This document shows, piece after piece, positions 26,511-29,969 of a DNA stretch of 29,969 bases. Source of the DNA: a virus; IMG/VR virus record IMGVR_UViG_3300032291_000986, positions 1 through 29,969 of that record; one strand, written 5' to 3'. Numbering within the stretch: position 1 is the stretch's first letter; each line of letters opens with the position of its first letter. The position numbers were made by a program, and so were the translations under genes. The notes under the pieces were generated by a model. That model was not told where the DNA came from. It saw only the letters and a list, made by a program, of their open reading frames with translations, and did not search any database.

Positions 26511-27628
26511 TACCCAACATTAAATATAGAAACATTTACAGATGGGGATAGAGGTCTTGTTGGACTTGTTCCTGCGGCAGTTGCAAGGAGTTTCATTCCT
26601 GTAGCCTGTGACCACCAATAAAATTTAAGATATTGCCCTGCGGTTAATGCTATAGTATCTGTTATAACAGCTAATGTTTGATCGTTTTGCGCCCCTGTTG
26701 TAGTAAAAGTAAATGCAGAGTTAGGGACAATTATGTCATCTACAGTATACCATACGGTTACATTATAGTTTGACGCTCCTCCTGTAAATGTAAGCTGCAT
26801 ACTAGCACTAAAAAAGTATGTCCCAGCATTAGTAACATTTATTCTGTCATTAGGACCTAATGTAAATCCATTTGCATTCTGCGTTGAATTGATTGTAACC
26901 TGATTGGCTACAGTAGCACCACCATTGTTTTGTGTAGTAGTATCAAAAAATGTTGCAGAATATAAAGATGTAGGATTTACCCAAGTTGCTGGAAGTGCTG
27001 CTCCTTGACTTGTCAATATCTGACCTGCTGTGCCTGTACTAGCATTGGTATAGATAGCTTTACTTATCTCTACTCGGCTGTTGGCATCGTCAACTTTGAT
27101 ATAGGTGCCATTAACAGCATTGCCCCAATCCCCAAGAAAATACCTGTTATTGACAAAGTCAACCAAGAATCCTGATGCAGTAAATCCATTGTTCCCTATT
27201 CCAAAGTAATCACCAGAGAAGCATTGGATACCTTGCATTATCACATCATCGGTTGTTACCTCTAAGCTTTGAGATGTAAGCTTGTGAATTCCCAAATTAA
27301 CATTACCTGTTGCTCCAGTGTATGGGACATACGTTGTTGCGGCAGTAGATACAGGCAAATAAGCAGTGCTATCAACTGAACCATCTGCCATGAGAAATTC
27401 AGTTCCTAGCCCTCCTAGTTTCACAAAAGCAAATGCCGTAATATCATTAGCTCCCAAATCAACATTATATAAGGCTCCTGTATAAGGTACATATGCTGTT
27501 GATCCAGGTAGGGATAACAAACTTCCTATGGTAAAATTCTTAGTGCTGTTCATGTCATTGACATCAGTGCCAATGAGCATATCACCAAGAGCAGGTGCTG
27601 TAGTAGCGTATGTACTTATCTTTGCCAT
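26510..27628 (-). CDS. Fibre protein with YVPYTGA repeats and C1q-like C-terminal domain, 372 aa
   Basis: The N-terminus (MAKISTYATTAPALGDMLIG, then TDVNDMNSTKNFTI) resembles the attachment segment seen in fibre proteins of Bacteroidota phages. Two shaft-like repeats start AYVPYTGALYNVDLG and TYVPYTGATGNVNLG (about residues 45 and 100). The last 150 residues are a beta jelly-roll with C1q/TNF-like order (SATFFDTTTQ, FTLGPNDRINVTNAGTYFFS, IALTAGQYLKFYWW and a final SVNVSIFNVG). Such domains trimerise and often contact receptors or sugars. It is placed before the packaging genes, so it may be a head or tail fibre. The fibre role is confident, the attachment site is not. Confidence 0.75.
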   Translation of the reverse strand: MAKISTYATTAPALGDMLIGTDVNDMNSTKNFTIGSLLSLPGSTAYVPYTGALYNVDLGANDITAFAFVKLGGLGTEFLMADGSVDSTAYLPVSTAATTYVPYTGATGNVNLGIHKLTSQSLEVTTDDVIMQGIQCFSGDYFGIGNNGFTASGFLVDFVNNRYFLGDWGNAVNGTYIKVDDANSRVEISKAIYTNASTGTAGQILTSQGAALPATWVNPTSLYSATFFDTTTQNNGGATVANQVTINSTQNANGFTLGPNDRINVTNAGTYFFSASMQLTFTGGASNYNVTVWYTVDDIIVPNSAFTFTTTGAQNDQTLAVITDTIALTAGQYLKFYWWSQATGMKLLATAAGTSPTRPLSPSVNVSIFNVG

Positions 27629-27631
27629 TAT

Positions 27632-27865
27632 TTATGTTTTTTTAGTGACCTCGCCTGTTTGTAAATTTATTACAGAATCTTGGCCATATTTTGAAATTAA
27701 CATTCTTTCATATTCAGAGAACTCCTGACGCATAGCGTTAATCTGACCTAAGATTCCTTGTTTGTTTAACTCTAGTTCTCCTAATGCCATCTTTGCTTTA
27801 GCAAATTCTCCATTCATTGCTTGAATTTTGTCAAGCTCTTCTTGTAAAACGTAATTCTTTTCCAT
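27632..27865 (-). CDS. Small coiled-coil protein, 77 aa
   Basis: Charged and almost entirely helical (LQEELDKIQAMNGEFAKAKM; ALGELELNKQGILGQINAMR) with a short beta-like tail (SVINLQTGEVTKK). The family is unknown to me, though similar short coiled-coil proteins with a TGEV-type ending occur near fibre and lysis genes of such phages. It starts 5 bases after the holin-like stop and ends 3 bases before the fibre ATG, so it is co-expressed. No membrane segment is present. Confidence 0.65.
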   Translation of the reverse strand: MEKNYVLQEELDKIQAMNGEFAKAKMALGELELNKQGILGQINAMRQEFSEYERMLISKYGQDSVINLQTGEVTKKT

Positions 27866-27870
27866 TTGAT

Positions 27871-28329
27871 TTAATTTGAATTTCTTTTAATTGAACTACC
27901 AAAATAATAACCGAATATTGAAATTACAATACCCTCGGTGATACCGATAAGGTGAATCCACACCTCTTTGTTATCTGCCGGTATTGTGAGGTAAACGATT
28001 GCATAAATCATAAAACAAAATGAGGCTAAACCTACTAGCCCTGTAAGATAGAACAAGATATCAAATTTTTGTAATTTTGCTATCTCTACTTCTCTATTTC
28101 TTGCTGACTCTCTATCCTTTAGCATTATCTGCTCCATTTCAATCAGCTCTTTTGTTACAATCTCTTTATCTTCGTCAGTTAATTCATCAGAGAGATTTAT
28201 GATATTCTTTACGATACCTAAGCTCCCATTGCTCGGAAGGATGTCTCCTATAGTTTGAAGAATCTTTGGAGCTTTCTCCGAAAGAAACTTTCCTACCTTT
28301 GTATCTTTAAATTTTTTTCTTTCTTTCAT
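27871..28329 (-). CDS. Holin-like membrane protein, 152 aa
   Basis: The N-terminal half is soluble and charged (KFKDTKVGKFLSEKAPKIL; acidic helix DELTDEDKEIVTKELIEMEQ). Two membrane segments follow: about residues 90-112 (FYLTGLVGLASFCFMIYAIV) and 122-146 (LIGITEGIVISIFGYYFGSS). The ending FGYYFGSS plus a basic tail is characteristic of the holin group called '3TM' type, which opens the inner membrane for lysis. It neighbours a lysin and a second small membrane protein. The frame opens at an ATG at 28359 inside the upstream gene, but ATG at 28329, one base after that gene's stop (TAACATG), gives the natural start MKERKKFKDTKVG. Confidence 0.7.
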   Translation of the reverse strand: MKERKKFKDTKVGKFLSEKAPKILQTIGDILPSNGSLGIVKNIINLSDELTDEDKEIVTKELIEMEQIMLKDRESARNREVEIAKLQKFDILFYLTGLVGLASFCFMIYAIVYLTIPADNKEVWIHLIGITEGIVISIFGYYFGSSIKRNSN

Positions 28330-28330
28330 G

Positions 28331-28642
28331 TTAGTGTGCTTTTTCCATTCTTTCAACAAGATTCAGAAGCTTTTTCATCATTGATGTATTGTTTTCAATC
28401 ACATGATTATTAGATGCAACTGTCTCCATTAGTTTTGTACGATCTTCTGACAGGTATTCTTCAAGTTTATTTTCAAGCTCTTGAATTCTATTCTCATTCT
28501 TCTTGTGCCATACAAAAAATTGCTTACCCATGAAGTAAATTAAGGCAATCATAAGAATGGCGAAAATGCCAAGAACCCCATAATTTGCGAGTGTATTTAA
28601 GTACGAGGGGAGTGGTTCAACTTGAAGAAATAGTACGTTCAT
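28331..28642 (-). CDS. Membrane protein with N-terminal TM and coiled coil (lysis accessory), 103 aa
   Basis: One transmembrane helix at about residues 22-42 (GVLGIFAILMIALIYFMG) is followed by a basic patch (WHKKNENR) and a coiled coil (IQELENKLEEYL; MMKKLLNLVERMEKAH). This layout is shared by BhlA/UviB-type holin-like proteins and some inner-membrane spanins. There is no Cys lipobox. The frame can begin at a TTG at 28663, but ATG at 28642, four bases after the upstream stop, is preferred. It sits between a lysin cassette and a two-TM holin-like gene, so a lysis role is likely. Confidence 0.65.
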   Translation of the reverse strand: MNVLFLQVEPLPSYLNTLANYGVLGIFAILMIALIYFMGKQFFVWHKKNENRIQELENKLEEYLSEDRTKLMETVASNNHVIENNTSMMKKLLNLVERMEKAH

Positions 28643-28646
28643 GGTT

Positions 28647-28841
28647 TTATAATTTATATTCAATAATGGGGAGATATTTTACCCACCAACAATCGATATT
28701 GGTATTGTCATATATCTGATGCAAAGGTAATATCCAAACTCCATTTACATCTAATATTGGGGTAAATAATTTTTCATCTTCATAATGTTTTTTAGACAAA
28801 AAGGTTTTTTCCTCTTCATCTAGCAAACCGCCTAATGCCAT
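28647..28841 (-). CDS. Small unknown protein, paralog of the 74-aa gene, 64 aa
   Basis: An ungapped comparison with the 74-residue protein at 29464-29688 gives 24 identities in 64 positions, including GLL, a Y-x-x-x-x-x-F-x-PI-x-D stretch, WI, WVK and LP-x-IEY. No domain is recognised and there is no membrane segment. Conserved aromatic residues suggest a compact fold. It overlaps the lysin stop by 10 bases, so it is translationally coupled to it. It ends before the membrane proteins, placing it within the lysis group. Confidence 0.7.
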   Translation of the reverse strand: MALGGLLDEEEKTFLSKKHYEDEKLFTPILDVNGVWILPLHQIYDNTNIDCWWVKYLPIIEYKL

Positions 28842-29464
28842 AGTTCTATAAGTGTGAAGTTAATAAATTGATTTGGATTGAATATTTTAATAGCTTCAAA
28901 CCATCTAGCATCAGGAACAACCATACAACCTGCACTCCAATTGTCAACAAATGAGCCTGCCCCGGCACGATGAAAGTTTATTCCAAAATGTCCTTTAGTT
29001 TTAATTGCAGTATCTAGCTTTCTATCCTTGTTTCCATCTCTGTAAATCTCAATTGCACCTGCTTGGAAAAAGTAAGGGGCACCTAGCCAGAGTGATTTCC
29101 AATTTGCTGATATAGTAAATTTATGTGATGCAATTACTTGCTGCTCACAAGCCACTGCTGCTCCTGTAATGCCACCGTGAGTTATCGGATTGAAGATATA
29201 AAAATCTCCAGGAGTAGTAGAGCATGGCATAATCATATCAGCATTTCTGTTCGAAAACCGAACAACATAGTCTGAGAACTTATTATCAAAGGATTGGTCT
29301 GTGCGAATCCATACAAGGTCATTTACAGGCTTTACCCATCCACGTTTGTCCATCTCTGCATCGATAAACTGCTTTGTTCCTGTAAGGCTAAGAGGCCCGA
29401 TTATTCCATCGATGTTACCTGAATAGTAACCTTTGTCTTTGAGTATCTGTTGAAATTGTTTCAT
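28832..29464 (-). CDS. Lysis protein: peptidoglycan-binding plus L,D-transpeptidase (YkuD-like) fold, 210 aa
   Basis: Residues 1-35 (FQQILKDKGYYSGNIDGIIG, then PLSLTGTKQF) match a peptidoglycan-binding domain of the PG_binding_1 type. Residues about 80-210 carry a YkuD-like catalytic order: strand AIEIYRDGN, then GHFGINFHRAG and NWSAGCMVV, giving His165, Ser177 and Cys180 of the H...S-x-G-C signature. L,D-transpeptidases act on meso-DAP peptide cross-links in the periplasm. In phages this fold is probably used as a cell-wall-degrading lysin. There is no signal peptide, so export would rely on the holin. The ATG overlaps the previous stop (TAATG). Fold and catalytic residues are seen in the sequence; hydrolytic rather than transpeptidase action is inferred. 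Confidence 0.75.
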   Translation of the reverse strand: MKQFQQILKDKGYYSGNIDGIIGPLSLTGTKQFIDAEMDKRGWVKPVNDLVWIRTDQSFDNKFSDYVVRFSNRNADMIMPCSTTPGDFYIFNPITHGGITGAAVACEQQVIASHKFTISANWKSLWLGAPYFFQAGAIEIYRDGNKDRKLDTAIKTKGHFGINFHRAGAGSFVDNWSAGCMVVPDARWFEAIKIFNPNQFINFTLIELWH

Positions 29465-29688
29465 TATTCTACTGGAGGAAATGGGTCTATTGGTTTAGGA
29501 ATATATTCAATCAAAGGTAGTGTTTTTACCCATTGAAATAAAGGATTTACACATTGGTCAATCTCTTCAACTGAAATTATCCAATTGTCATCAATGTCAG
29601 TTATGGGATTAAAAAAACTATCCTCATCGTACATTTGACCGACAAGCTCATTCTTTTGTGATTCTGTTAATAGTCCTACGTATGTCAT
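29464..29688 (-). CDS. Small unknown protein, paralog of the 64-aa gene, 74 aa
   Basis: Starts MTYVGLLTESQKNEL and contains FFNPITDIDDNWIISVEEI and WVKTLPLIEY, all positions shared or similar in the paralog on the other side of the lysin. It has an additional Pro-rich tail (PKPIDPFPPVE). The ATG overlaps the stop of the LamG-like gene (ATGA) and its stop overlaps the lysin ATG (TAATG). Function unknown; it may belong to the virion, as an assembly or attachment factor for the fibre upstream, or to the lysis group. Confidence 0.7.
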   Translation of the reverse strand: MTYVGLLTESQKNELVGQMYDEDSFFNPITDIDDNWIISVEEIDQCVNPLFQWVKTLPLIEYIPKPIDPFPPVE

Positions 29689-29969
29689 ATTTGTCTACCT
29701 AAAGTTGTGTTAAATGCCTGCACGGCTGTGTACAAATTATCTGCATCTGTATCCGTTAAGCCATCGCCCAATGACGCGAATGCGCATTGTTTTGTTGAAT
29801 AAAAAACAACTGAACCAGTTCTGTTAAAAGCACCTAAATAAACATTTGCAGTTGAAGGTGTTGTTGATGCTACACTACCTGTTACAAGTTTTGAATTATT
29901 ACGCCAACCATTTACAACTGTTGAACTAGTTCTATTACCAATATAAAAAGCTCTTGAATCAGTATCAGC
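29685..29969 (-). CDS. Fibre or structural protein with LamG-like C-terminus, partial (5' end missing)
   Basis: An open frame enters from the right edge of the window and ends at a TGA (29685-29687) that overlaps the next ATG, leaving 94 visible residues. The pattern SRAFYIGNRTSS, then ANVYLGAFN, CAFASLGDGLTDTDADNLYT and AVQAFNTTLGRQ looks like the end of a concanavalin-like/laminin-G beta sandwich, a common phage appendage domain. The closing Leu-Gly-Arg-Gln-Ile is typical of this group as I remember it. The N-terminal part and full length are outside the window, so attachment and role are unknown. Confidence 0.7.
   Translation of the reverse strand, partial: ADTDSRAFYIGNRTSSTVVNGWRNNSKLVTGSVASTTPSTANVYLGAFNRTGSVVFYSTKQCAFASLGDGLTDTDADNLYTAVQAFNTTLGRQI

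Noticed and set aside
26510-27628. Diversity-generating retroelement target in the fibre gene
   Set aside because: No reverse transcriptase, template repeat or C-type lectin pattern is visible in the window.
1-29969. Prophage or integrative element ends, tRNA genes, insertion sequences
   Set aside because: No integrase, attachment-like repeat, cloverleaf or transposase was seen; all genes fit one phage late operon.

Overview
This window looks like the late (structural, packaging and lysis) region of a tailed double-stranded DNA phage. Every convincing gene lies on the minus strand, so the operon reads from high to low coordinates. Genes are packed with gaps of a few bases or with ATGA or TAATG stop/start overlaps. 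Starts lack purine-rich Shine-Dalgarno sequences and are preceded by A/T-rich leaders. Two short gaps carry TAnnTTTG elements. Together with the protein families seen, this points to a host in the Bacteroidota. Gene order (terminase, portal, scaffold, major capsid, adaptor/ring proteins, very large hub protein, giant internal proteins) and the absence of a tape-measure, sheath or major tail tube gene suggest a short-tailed virus broadly like the crAss-like phages. That placement is inference from family memory, without a database search.

Layout in transcription order. (1) 29969-28647: the 3' end of a LamG-like fibre or structural protein, then an L,D-transpeptidase-fold lysis protein bracketed by two paralogous small proteins. 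(2) 28642-27632: two membrane proteins (TM plus coiled coil, and a holin-like protein) and a small coiled-coil protein. (3) 27628-25442: a C1q-like fibre with YVPYTGA repeats, a small unknown protein, a protein with two GroES-like halves, and a putative small terminase. (4) 25464-18190: large terminase, portal, scaffold and major capsid protein, closed by a strong intrinsic terminator. (5) 18123-17371: a 250-residue protein of unknown function, isolated between two intrinsic terminators. (6) 17287-8879: adaptor, ring/tubular protein, a 1557-residue tail hub or stabilisation protein and two beta-rich tail proteins. (7) 8868-1: a degenerate GNAT protein and four probable internal (ejected) virion proteins. 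The last is a giant protein that runs off the window at position 1.

Nothing in the window is longer than 100 bases without a gene. I saw no tRNA, CRISPR array, integrase, transposase or replication gene. The most interesting points are the double GroES-like protein in the packaging module, the paralog pair around the lysin, the terminator-bracketed 250-residue gene, tandem N-terminal motifs in two internal proteins, and a sharp base-composition change inside the hub gene.
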